In this document: one piece after another, positions 1-7,495 of the stretch
How positions within the stretch are numbered: the first letter of the stretch is position 1
Layout of the letters: every line of letters starts with the position of its first letter
Source of the DNA: Brachybacterium sp. UMB0905
Lineage (GTDB): Bacteria > Actinomycetota > Actinomycetes > Actinomycetales > Dermabacteraceae
NCBI RefSeq assembly: GCF_002871795.1
Contig: NZ_PNHL01000010.1
Coordinates: 62,001 to 126,000 of the forward strand
DNA: 64,000 nucleotides
Reading direction: 5' to 3'
Made by a program: the position numbers and the translations under genes
Notes under the pieces: generated by a model
Told to the model about the DNA's origin: nothing
The model's database searches: none
Seen by the model: only the letters and a program-made list of their open reading frames with translations

Positions 1-2
1 GG

Positions 3-809
3 GGGACGGTCGCCACGCGCGAGCAGTCCCGCGCCACGGTCCACGCCGCCCTCGACGCGGGCGTGACGCTCCTGGACACCGCGGACATCTACGCCCCCAG
101 CTGGGACACCATGGGGCACAACGAGCAGATCGTGGCCGACGCTCTGGCCAGCTGGGACGGGGACCGCTCACAGGTGGTCGTGGCCACCAAGGGCGGTATC
201 ACCCGCGGCGAAGGGGAGAGCTGGGGCCGTGACGGCTCCGCCGCATACCTGCGCTCCGCGCTCGAAAAATCCCTGGTGAACCTGCAGATGGAGCAGGTGG
301 ACATCTACTACTGGCACCGCCCGGACCGCTCCATCCGCTACGCCGAGGGGGTGGAGGCGCTCGCGGCCCTGCAGCAGGAGGGGCTGATCCGCGAGATCGG
401 CATTTCGAACGCGAACCTCGAGGAGATCGACGTGGCGCTCGAGGTGCTGGGCGATGGGGGTCTCGCTGCGGTGCAGAACCAGTTCTCCCCCACGTACTTC
501 CACACCTCCCTGCCGGAGCTGCGCTACTGCGCCGAGCGGGGTATCGCCTTCGTGCCGTGGTCGCCGCTGGGTGGCACCGGTGGTGGCGCGGCCGGGATCG
601 GCACGCGCTTCCCGCAGATCGCCCGCGTCGCCGCCGCGCATGATGTCTCCCCGCAGCAGGTGGTCCTCGCGTGGGAGCTGAGCCTCGGCGAGCACGTGAT
701 CCCGATCCCGGGGGCGAGCCGCCCGCAGTCCATCCGCGACTCCGCCGCCGCGATGACGCTGCAGCTCACGGACGACGAGCTCGCCGAGCTGAATCAGATC
801 ATCGGCTGA
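3..809 (+). CDS. Aldo/keto reductase (5' end outside window)
   Basis: NADPH-dependent reductase of carbonyl compounds, cytosolic, aldo/keto reductase fold. The frame is open to base 3 with no start codon, so the N-terminus lies outside; 268 residues are visible. All four residues of the AKR catalytic tetrad can be seen: Asp and Tyr in LLDTADIY, Lys in VVATKGG and His in YYWHRPD. The C-terminal IPIPGASRP stretch matches the usual NADPH-binding loop. The substrate cannot be predicted. It faces the Hsp70 gene and shares a hairpin (817-843) with it as probable transcription end. Confidence 0.9.
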   Translation, partial: GTVATREQSRATVHAALDAGVTLLDTADIYAPSWDTMGHNEQIVADALASWDGDRSQVVVATKGGITRGEGESWGRDGSAAYLRSALEKSLVNLQMEQVDIYYWHRPDRSIRYAEGVEALAALQQEGLIREIGISNANLEEIDVALEVLGDGGLAAVQNQFSPTYFHTSLPELRYCAERGIAFVPWSPLGGTGGGAAGIGTRFPQIARVAAAHDVSPQQVVLAWELSLGEHVIPIPGASRPQSIRDSAAAMTLQLTDDELAELNQIIG

Positions 810-816
810 GCGAGCG

Positions 817-843
817 GCTGACGTCGGCCCAGCCGACGTCAGC
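817..843. terminator. Bidirectional hairpin between convergent genes
   Basis: A perfect 12-bp inverted repeat, GCTGACGTCGGC and its complement with a 3-nt loop (CCA), sits 7 nt after the aldo/keto reductase stop and 30 nt past the Hsp70 stop on the other strand. There is no T-run on either side, as is common for actinobacterial stem-only terminators. It probably ends both transcripts. Confidence 0.7.
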
Positions 844-873
844 ACAGCCACCATCGGCCCTGCTCACCCCGGA

Positions 874-2358
874 TCACGCCGGGACGGTGAGCGCGCAGTC
901 CCGCGTGAACCCGGTGTCCAGATCCCGCAGGCGCACGCTGATCACCCCGGACGCATCCACCCGGTAGGTCTCCTCGATCTGTGGGCCCTCAGCACGGCGC
1001 TCCACCGCGGTCATGCGCAGCTGCGCCTCGTCCGCTCCCTGCAGCGCCGGGTCGAAGGGGAACAGCACCTCGGCGTGGGGGATAAGGTCACCCTGCGGGT
1101 CCTGCCCCTGCCCGGTGTGCTCCACGAACCGGAACCAGCCCAGGTTGTGGGCGGCTCGGTAACGGCGCACCACCGCGACCTCGCCGCTCGGCGGCAACGG
1201 GGTGTCCTCGCCGAGCAGCGGATCCAGCACCATGCGTCGTCCCGCCTCCGCCTCACGGAACACGCCGAGGGAGCGCGAGAGTCGATCCTGCAGGTGCATG
1301 CCCGCCTCCGGGTCCGCGGCGATCGCCAGCCCGATCGCAGTGGAGGCCGAGGGGTAGGGGGAGCGGTGAACGCGCCGCCCGAACCGCTCACGCAGCATCC
1401 GCGGCACCAGCGGCAGCGCCGAGCTGCCACCCACCAGGTAGATCCCCGCGACGGCGGAGTCCGGGCCGAGCTGTCCCACCAGCTGCTCCATCGCCTGCAG
1501 TGAGCGCTCCACGAGCGGGGCGACCGCCTCCCGGACCGCGTCCACCGGGAGGATCACCCCGTCCTCCCCGCAGGCCTCGATGCCCGGGTCGATGAACAGC
1601 CGACGGGTCTGCGCGGTCAGGGACTCCTTGGCCTCCCGGCAGGCCTCCAGCAGGCGCGCCTGTGCAGCGACGGAGAGCTCCTCAGCGCGTATTCCGGTGT
1701 GCTCCAGCACCAGGTCCGCGAGCGCCTGGTCGATGTCCTCGCCGCCCAGCCGGTTCACGCCCACGCTGCCGAGCACCGTGTGCGTGGACCCGTCGGACTC
1801 CACGAGCGAGGCATCGAAGGTGCCGCCGCCCAGGTCGTAGACCGCCACCTGGGTGCGGCGGGAGTTCAGGGTGCCGCCGTGACGGTGGGTGTACTCGAAA
1901 CCTGCGGCGGAGGGCTCGTTGAGCATCGCGAGCACCGTGAACCCGGCGCGCCGGAACGCCTCCAGGGTGAGCATCCGCTGCGTGGTGTGCGCATGGGCTG
2001 GGACTGACACCGCCACCTCCCGGGCCTGCTCCGGCAGCTGCTCGCGCACATGCGCAAGGAAGGCGCTCAGCAGGTCCAGCAGCGGGAACTGCTGACCGCC
2101 GAGCGGCACCGTGGTGGCCGGGTGCGCATCCGGATCCCCGAGCATCCGCTTGATAGACCGCACATGCGGGGCGCCGCGACGGGCAGCCTCCACGGCCGCA
2201 AAGCCGTGGACGAGCTCGCCGCCGTCGAGGGCAATCACGGTGGGGATGTGCTCCTGGGCATCCCCCGCTGCATCGGGGAAGGTCAGCACGGGATAGTTGC
2301 CGCGATCCGCGGCGGCGACGATGGTCCTGGTGGTGCCCAGGTCGATTCCGATGCGCAT
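874..2358 (-). CDS. Hsp70 family protein (short DnaK-like ATPase)
   Basis: Putative ATP-dependent chaperone of the Hsp70/actin-ATPase superfamily, cytosolic. The N-terminal nucleotide-binding domain is intact: phosphate-1 motif IGIDLGTTRTIVA at residues 3-15, phosphate-2 motif YDLGGGTFDASLV near 160, adenosine motif YLVGGSSALPLV near 300. At 494 residues it is about 120 shorter than DnaK; the last 130 residues could make a short beta-domain but there is no room for a full helical lid. I chose ATG 2358 because the family begins right there; an in-frame upstream extension to 2535 looks random. No grpE or dnaJ is nearby, so it is not the housekeeping dnaK. Confidence 0.88.
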   Translation of the reverse strand: MRIGIDLGTTRTIVAAADRGNYPVLTFPDAAGDAQEHIPTVIALDGGELVHGFAAVEAARRGAPHVRSIKRMLGDPDAHPATTVPLGGQQFPLLDLLSAFLAHVREQLPEQAREVAVSVPAHAHTTQRMLTLEAFRRAGFTVLAMLNEPSAAGFEYTHRHGGTLNSRRTQVAVYDLGGGTFDASLVESDGSTHTVLGSVGVNRLGGEDIDQALADLVLEHTGIRAEELSVAAQARLLEACREAKESLTAQTRRLFIDPGIEACGEDGVILPVDAVREAVAPLVERSLQAMEQLVGQLGPDSAVAGIYLVGGSSALPLVPRMLRERFGRRVHRSPYPSASTAIGLAIAADPEAGMHLQDRLSRSLGVFREAEAGRRMVLDPLLGEDTPLPPSGEVAVVRRYRAAHNLGWFRFVEHTGQGQDPQGDLIPHAEVLFPFDPALQGADEAQLRMTAVERRAEGPQIEETYRVDASGVISVRLRDLDTGFTRDCALTVPA

Positions 2359-2609
2359 GGCCACCACGGTGCCCGCGTGAGGTTCCTCGCCGCCCTCTGC
2401 GCAGTGATGATCGGTGGTCCGATCGGAGAGTACGGTGGATGGGTCCGTTCGAGGAGAGGAGTCGGCATGCCCACCGTGCATGCAGGGAGCGAGGCGGCCC
2501 ACGTGGCCTGCTCGGTGTGATCGCGCGCGCCGCACGGCGCGCCATCGCTGACCGATCCCCTGACTCCTGCACGCTCTGAACCCGGGGCGTGTCTCCGAGA
2601 GGACCCCTC

Positions 2610-3107
2610 ATGCATTCCCTGACCGAGAAGCAGATCCGTTCCAGCTTCGTCAACGCCTCCAAGGGCGACGCCCAGCGCGCCGTGCTGCCCGACCTCGCAG
2701 CCGTGGCGTGGGAGGACATCGACTACCTGGGCTGGCAGGATCCCCGTAAGCCGGAGCTGCACTACGTGGTGCTGGAGGTCGACGAGCAGGTCGTCGGCCT
2801 GGTGCTGCGCGGCACCGGACGCCCGCCGGCGCGCAGACAACTGTGCGCCTGGTGCGAGGACGTGATCGACGGGGTGGGCGCCGCTTCGTTCGTCGCGCCC
2901 CTTGCGGGGACGTCGGGCCGACGGGGCAACACGAAGGGCACTGCAGTGTGCGCGGATTTCCGCTGCAATCGCAACGTGCGCCGCGCCCCCGCCGCGTGGG
3001 AGGTGCGCACGCAGGACCCGGAGCTGCTGGCTCACCAGCGTGAGCAGCGGATCGCCGGGCTGCAGGATCGCAGCGCCGCCTTCGCCCGGGCGATCATGGC
3101 GGGCTGA
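2610..3107 (+). CDS. FBP-domain (FusB-type treble-clef zinc finger) protein
   Basis: Small 165-residue protein resembling the EF-G-binding FBP/FusB family, whose C-terminal treble-clef zinc finger contacts elongation factor G in the known fusidic-acid-resistance members. The zinc ligands are visible as CAWC (C79, C82) and C-x4-C (C114, C119). The N-terminal half (LTEKQIRSSFVNASKG) is typical of actinobacterial relatives. ATG 2610 is preceded by GAGAGGA at 6-nt spacing, better than the in-frame GTG at 2589. Whether this housekeeping-type homologue confers drug resistance cannot be judged from sequence. Confidence 0.8.
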   Translation: MHSLTEKQIRSSFVNASKGDAQRAVLPDLAAVAWEDIDYLGWQDPRKPELHYVVLEVDEQVVGLVLRGTGRPPARRQLCAWCEDVIDGVGAASFVAPLAGTSGRRGNTKGTAVCADFRCNRNVRRAPAAWEVRTQDPELLAHQREQRIAGLQDRSAAFARAIMAG

Positions 3108-3120
3108 GCCCTCTCAGCCC
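3101..3120. terminator. Hairpin overlapping two convergent stop codons
   Basis: GGGCTGAG-CCCT-CTCAGCCC is a perfect 8-bp stem with a 4-nt loop. The left arm contains the TGA of the FBP gene (3105-3107) and the right arm the complement of the stop of the kinase gene (3114-3116). It can serve as a shared terminator; there is no flanking T-run. Confidence 0.6.
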
Positions 3121-3755
3121 AGCTCCACCACCGCGTCGGCTCGGCCTCGGGTCGCCGTGATCCGTCGAGCGTTCTTTTCATCGGGCCCAAGGGCCCAGGC
3201 TCGTGCAGCCGCGGGATCCTTTCCGAACTCGAGGTGCCGGGCGATGAGCCGCTCCTGCCGCAGCACCTCTGGCGCCTCCACGTACCAGCACTCATCCAGC
3301 AAGGCGCGGACCTGCGCGAACGGACCCTCGTCAAGCAGCAGGTAGTTGCCCTCGGTGATCACGAGCGGCGTCTGGGGCGGGATCTCGATCGCCCCGGCGA
3401 TGGGTTGCTCGAGGTCGCGCTCGAACATCGGCGCCCACACCGGCGGATCCGTCGGCCGCGAGACGCGCACGCGCTGCAGCAGCGCCGCGTACCCGGCGGC
3501 ATCGAAGGTGTCCGGGGCGCCCTTGCGATCGGCGCGACCCAGGCGCGCGAGCGCCACATCGGCCAGGTGGAAGCCGTCCATCGGCACCACGACGCACTGC
3601 TCGCCGAGGGCTTCGCGCAGCGCGGAGGCGAGGGTGGTCTTCCCGGCGCCGGGCGCGCCGGTGAGCCCGAGGAGCCGACGCCCGCCCGCCCGCAGCGCCG
3701 CATCCAGCAGCACCCGCGCCGCATCGACCGCCTGCTCAGGAGTCATCGCCCGCAC
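3114..3755 (-). CDS. Nucleoside/nucleotide kinase family P-loop protein
   Basis: P-loop kinase related to uridine kinase/pantothenate kinase-like sugar or nucleoside kinases, 213 residues, cytosolic. Walker A is GAPGAGKTT with Lys39; MDGFHLADVALARLG followed by KGAPDTFDAAGY is the substrate-side signature of this actinobacterial and fructose-kinase-like group; PLVITEGNYLLL is the Walker B strand. The GTG at 3755 has AAGGTGA about 8 nt upstream; the ATG at 3746 (residue 4) is the alternative. Substrate not predictable. It ends convergently with the FBP gene through a shared hairpin. Confidence 0.82.
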   Translation of the reverse strand: MRAMTPEQAVDAARVLLDAALRAGGRRLLGLTGAPGAGKTTLASALREALGEQCVVVPMDGFHLADVALARLGRADRKGAPDTFDAAGYAALLQRVRVSRPTDPPVWAPMFERDLEQPIAGAIEIPPQTPLVITEGNYLLLDEGPFAQVRALLDECWYVEAPEVLRQERLIARHLEFGKDPAAARAWALGPDEKNARRITATRGRADAVVELG

Positions 3756-3797
3756 CCAGCGTCACCTTCCCTCAGCTGAAACGCGAAGAACCTGTCC

Positions 3798-4064
3798 TCA
3801 GTCGTCGTACGCCGTGGAGCGATGACCGACGTCAAGCGCGATGATGATCAGCTCGCTGCGTCGGATGTCCATGATCACGCGATAGTCGCCAACGCGCAGG
3901 CGCCACATGCCCACGAGAGGTCCTGAGAGTGCCTTGCAGGCGCTCGCTGGGTCTTCGCGCTCAGCGAGACGATGCATCGCATCGGTGACGCGCCGAGCAA
4001 CGGGCTTGTCGAGTTTCCGGAGCGCTTTCGCAGCGCGCGGCGCGTAGCGAACGGCCCAGCTCAT
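3798..4064 (-). CDS. RelE/ParE-family toxin
   Basis: 88-residue toxin of the RelE/ParE superfamily; RelE members are ribosome-dependent mRNA endonucleases. Diagnostic stretches are the N-terminal YAPRAAKALRKLDKPVARRV helix pair and the beta-hairpin LVGMWRLRVGDYRVIMDI, with basic residues where RelE binds RNA (R57, R63 region). Its ATG overlaps the antitoxin stop by 4 nt (ATGA), the usual translational coupling that makes antitoxin first. The C-terminal GHRSTAYDD carries the usual His/Arg/Tyr cluster. Confidence 0.9.
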   Translation of the reverse strand: MSWAVRYAPRAAKALRKLDKPVARRVTDAMHRLAEREDPASACKALSGPLVGMWRLRVGDYRVIMDIRRSELIIIALDVGHRSTAYDD

Positions 4065-4291
4065 GTGAAGAGCTCCGCCTCCAGCTCATCGCTGCTGATC
4101 GTCTCGATCTCCCCGCGTCTGATCGCCAAGGCCTCTTCCTGCAGCCGATATGCGTACTCGAGTTCGTCGAGGTGTTCCAGCAGGGCTTCGCGCACGTAGA
4201 AAGCAGCCGATCGCCCGGTTGCTGTGCTCAGGGCGTCGAGGCGCTGCTTGATCTCTGCATCAAGCCGGAAGCTCACAACGGCTGTAGACAT
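4061..4291 (-). CDS. RelB/RHH-family antitoxin
   Basis: 76-residue antitoxin. The N-terminus STAVVSFRLDAEIKQRLDAL is a ribbon-helix-helix DNA-binding domain; the acidic C-terminus (ETISSDELEAELF) is the toxin-neutralising tail. It is followed by the toxin with a 4-nt overlap. There is no Shine-Dalgarno; TAAGCT lies 6 nt before ATG 4291, suggesting a leaderless transcript whose -10 overlaps the TAA stop of the upstream helicase gene. An inverted repeat over the start codon (4281-4300) is the likely autoregulatory operator. Confidence 0.88.
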   Translation of the reverse strand: MSTAVVSFRLDAEIKQRLDALSTATGRSAAFYVREALLEHLDELEYAYRLQEEALAIRRGEIETISSDELEAELFT

Positions 4292-4303
4292 GTATACAGC
4301 TTA
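4281..4303 (-). promoter_or_regulatory. Antitoxin operator and leaderless -10
   Basis: GCTGTA (4281-4286) and TACAGC (4295-4300) form a 6-bp inverted repeat with an 8-nt spacer that covers the antitoxin start codon. The -10-like hexamer TAAGCT (4298-4303 on the minus strand) is 6 nt before the ATG. Binding of the RHH antitoxin here would block both initiation events. No convincing -35 element was seen. Confidence 0.5.
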
Positions 4304-7300
4304 GCTGTTCGATGCTGCACCCGCACCCAGCTGCACCTCCAGCAACTCGCCGCGCAGCGGCAGGTGGATCAGCACCCGCGCCACCTCATACCCCGCGGCG
4401 GCGAGAGCCTGGGCGTAGGTGTGCAGCTGCCCCAGGTACTGCTCGCGCACATGCTCCACGGGGTCCTCGCCCGGGTAGGACTTGTGGTCCACGAGCACCA
4501 CGCGCCCATCGGGCAGGCGCAGCAGCGTGTCGATCCAGCCCTCCATCGCCTGCGCGTCCTCGTTCCACCAGGAGATCGGCTGCTCGGTGAGCTGCACGGC
4601 CCCCGGGAACTGCGCGGCCACGAACTCCGTCCACGCCTGCCCGGCGCGGCGCAGCACATCGGCCCCCACCGCACGCTCCACCAGCCAGCGTTGCACCAGG
4701 CGCTGCGCGGCCCGCTCCTGCTGCGCGGCGCTCATCGCCGAAAGCGGCAGCGCGAGATACCCGTGGATCGCCTCGCCCACGCGCTCCCAGCGCTCCCCGC
4801 CACCGGTGACGAGCCGCTCTCCGATTCGCTGCGGCGCGCCGACGATGCCCAGTCCCTCCGCGGACTCCACCCCGGAGGCCCGGAACCGCGCGGCCAGACG
4901 CTGCGGCGAAGCCTCTGGGCGCACGGGGATGTCCGTTGCGGCCAGCGGCTCCGTCGGCTCCGGGAGGGCCGACGGGGACTGCACCGCCTCCTTTGCATCC
5001 ACCACGATGCAGCGGCCCGGCAGCTCCCGGCCGCGCACCCGGATGCCGCCCTCACCCCAGGACACCAGGGCGGGCTCGGCCGGCGCGAGCTCCTCGAGCA
5101 CGCTCGTCGGCCCGCCGACCGCGAGGATCTGGGAGTCGATCGCCCGCGTCAGAGCCACATACTGCAGCCGCGCATCCTCCGCCGCTGCTCGCGCGGTGCG
5201 CGTGCGCGTGAACTCCGCAGCCGCAAGAGCCTCCGTGACGTCGCTCGTGGTGGGCATCTTCGGCCAGAACAGCAGGCCGCGGCCGGCCAGAGGCGCCGTG
5301 ACATCCACGGTCTTCGGCGAGGTGACCACCACGCCCCAGGTGCGGTCGCGCTCCCGGGTGGCGGCGGGCAGGTAGGTGACCACATGCGGCCACTCCAGGC
5401 CCTTCGCGCCGTGGATCGTCCCCACCCACACCGCATCGGCGAGGGCCGACAGATCCGGGCTGCCCTCCCAGTCCTCGAGGTCTGCGCGCAGCCCCGTGAG
5501 GGTCACCGGTGCCCCCGCGGCGCGGCGCTGCTCCGCGGTGGTCGCGGCGAGCGCCCGCAGCGCATCCAGGGAACGCCGACGGGAGGCCTGGCCGGACCAG
5601 CGTTTGATCCGCTGCGGGAGATCCAGCGCATCGATCAGCGCCTCGATCATCTCCCCGGGCGTGTATCCCACGCAGGCGCGGCGCACCGCCCGCAGGCCCT
5701 GGAGCGTCGGATCCTCCCACCAGCGGGTGAATACGGCCGACGGGTCCGGCGCGGCCATGAGCTCGTCGAACCACGTGTCGTGGGCGGCATGGTCCTCCAG
5801 CAGCACCACCAGCTGGGTGAGGGCGAGGGTGTCCGAGTCATCGAGCGCAGCAGCGAGCCCTGCTCGCACCAGCTGCACCTCCCGTGCGGCCGCGAGCTCG
5901 CGGGTGGCGCCAGCGGTGGGTACCCCGCGCTCCTGCAGCGCCGTGATCACCGCGTCCCGCTCGGCGTTCTTGCGCACCAGCACCGCGACTTCCCCGGGCC
6001 GCCAGGTGCCTGAGCGCAGACGCTCGGCGATCTGCTCGGCGATCACCGCCGCGTGCTTGGCCTGGGAGAGCGCGCCCTTGCGCTGCTGGGCGCCCTGCCA
6101 CACCTCGAGCTGCCCGCCGGTGGCCTTCTCGGCGCGCTGGGCCGGGATAGCGAGCTCGATCTGCCCGCGGTCCATGCCGGCGCGTTCGAACACGTCGGTG
6201 AACACGGCGTTCGTGAACTCGACGAGCTGCTTGGTGGAGCGCCAGGAGTGCGTGAGGGTCTCCGCGGTGCCCTGCCCGAAGATGGTGCCGCCGCGTTCCA
6301 GCGCGGTGATGATCGCGGCCATCAGCGCGGGGTCCGCATCGCGGAAGCCGTAGATCGCCTGCTTGGGGTCACCCACCCAGATCCGGTCCTCGATCAGCTG
6401 CGACAGCTCGAGGAACAGGGCGAGCTGCACAGGGGAGGTGTCCTGGAACTCATCGACTGCCAGCAGATCGAACCGTCCACGCACGGACTCGCGCACCCGC
6501 GGCGAGGTCTGCAGCAGCTGCAGCGCCTGCACCTCCTGGTCGATGAAGTCGATCAGGCCCTGCTCCCGCTTGTGCTGCTCGTAGTCCTCCAGCGAGCTCG
6601 CCGCGGTGGTGAGCACCAGTGCGATGAGGTCATGCACATCGCGCTGCCACGCTCCGTCGGCCGGAAGATTCTCCCGGATCTCGAGGGACAGCGGCTCCAG
6701 CAGACGAGCGGTCACCGCGCCGTAGGAGCCGGCGGCGATCTTCGTCCACCACGACCAAGGGGCCCGCTCGTGGCGGGCGAGGATCCGCCGCTGGCGGCGC
6801 AGTGTCTCAAGGTCGGTGGTGGTCTTGTTGACTGAGCGGGCGGGGACGGTCCCGGCCTCGAGCTCGGCCTGGATATCGGCGATGCGGGCATCGAGCTCAT
6901 GCAGCCACCGGGCCCGCTGATCGGGCACCGGATCGGGCAGCGCTGCGGCGCGGCGGTACGCCTGCCAGGACTGCTCGGCCGCTGCCCGCAGGGCGTTGGC
7001 GTCCAGCAGGTTGGTGCGGGCGGCGTCGGCCACGTCCCGGACGCGCGCCTGCCAGGCCTGGCCACGGCCGTAGGGGGCGTCCTCATCGGCGTCATGTTCG
7101 GTGCGGGCCAGCAGATCCGCATGCGCCACCTGCGCCTGCGCGGCGGTGCGGGAGATCGCGGCCGCGAACGCGGCCTTCTGCGTGTCCGCATCCAGCACCG
7201 TCACCTCGGGGGAGATCCCCGCATCCAGCGCATACTCGGCCACCAGGCGCCCGGCCACGGAGTTCACCGTGCCGATGAGCGCAGAGTCGATGCCGCGCGC

Positions 7301-7492
7301 CGCCGCGACCTGCCCCTTATCCAGCAGGGTGGAGCGCACCCGCCCGGCGAGCTCCTGCGCGGCCTTCACGGTGAAGGTCGTGGCGATGATCCGCGAGGGG
7401 TCCAGGCCCTGCCCGATCCGCTCGGCGAGACGCTGGGTGAGGGTGTACGTCTTGCCGGACCCGGCGGAGGCGGTGATCAGCGTGAACGGCAT
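4301..7492 (-). CDS. AddA-like UvrD-family helicase with C-terminal PD-(D/E)XK nuclease
   Basis: Helicase-nuclease subunit for double-strand-break end resection, 1,063 residues. Walker A is ITASAGSGKT (Lys14); Walker B is LLAVDEFQDTSP near 340; later SF1A motifs include WVGDPKQAIYGFR, VWVGTIHGAKGLEWPHVV and QYVALTRAID. The C-terminal nuclease shows EGWIDTLLRL, VVLVDHKSYPG (catalytic Asp and Lys) and GQLHTYAQAL, a RecB-type site. It starts 3 nt after the AddB-like gene, so the two are co-transcribed. No recC or recD homologue is adjacent. Its last codons and TAA stop overlap the promoter of the downstream toxin-antitoxin pair. Confidence 0.9.
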   Translation of the reverse strand: MPFTLITASAGSGKTYTLTQRLAERIGQGLDPSRIIATTFTVKAAQELAGRVRSTLLDKGQVAAARGIDSALIGTVNSVAGRLVAEYALDAGISPEVTVLDADTQKAAFAAAISRTAAQAQVAHADLLARTEHDADEDAPYGRGQAWQARVRDVADAARTNLLDANALRAAAEQSWQAYRRAAALPDPVPDQRARWLHELDARIADIQAELEAGTVPARSVNKTTTDLETLRRQRRILARHERAPWSWWTKIAAGSYGAVTARLLEPLSLEIRENLPADGAWQRDVHDLIALVLTTAASSLEDYEQHKREQGLIDFIDQEVQALQLLQTSPRVRESVRGRFDLLAVDEFQDTSPVQLALFLELSQLIEDRIWVGDPKQAIYGFRDADPALMAAIITALERGGTIFGQGTAETLTHSWRSTKQLVEFTNAVFTDVFERAGMDRGQIELAIPAQRAEKATGGQLEVWQGAQQRKGALSQAKHAAVIAEQIAERLRSGTWRPGEVAVLVRKNAERDAVITALQERGVPTAGATRELAAAREVQLVRAGLAAALDDSDTLALTQLVVLLEDHAAHDTWFDELMAAPDPSAVFTRWWEDPTLQGLRAVRRACVGYTPGEMIEALIDALDLPQRIKRWSGQASRRRSLDALRALAATTAEQRRAAGAPVTLTGLRADLEDWEGSPDLSALADAVWVGTIHGAKGLEWPHVVTYLPAATRERDRTWGVVVTSPKTVDVTAPLAGRGLLFWPKMPTTSDVTEALAAAEFTRTRTARAAAEDARLQYVALTRAIDSQILAVGGPTSVLEELAPAEPALVSWGEGGIRVRGRELPGRCIVVDAKEAVQSPSALPEPTEPLAATDIPVRPEASPQRLAARFRASGVESAEGLGIVGAPQRIGERLVTGGGERWERVGEAIHGYLALPLSAMSAAQQERAAQRLVQRWLVERAVGADVLRRAGQAWTEFVAAQFPGAVQLTEQPISWWNEDAQAMEGWIDTLLRLPDGRVVLVDHKSYPGEDPVEHVREQYLGQLHTYAQALAAAGYEVARVLIHLPLRGELLEVQLGAGAASNS

Positions 7493-7495
7493 CGG

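Noticed and set aside
2359..2535. N-terminal extension of the Hsp70 protein by 59 residues
   Set aside because: The extension is Arg/His-rich without structure and the conserved ATPase begins right at ATG 2358.
2525..2542. Perfect inverted repeat GCGCGCCG-CA-CGGCGCGC in the gap between Hsp70 and the FBP gene
   Set aside because: The 2-nt loop and pure GC make chance likely in this composition, it follows no gene end, and no partner copy was seen.
4172..6013. A 613-codon open frame on the plus strand
   Set aside because: Antisense to the AddA-like gene and the antitoxin; composition is that of a shadow frame.
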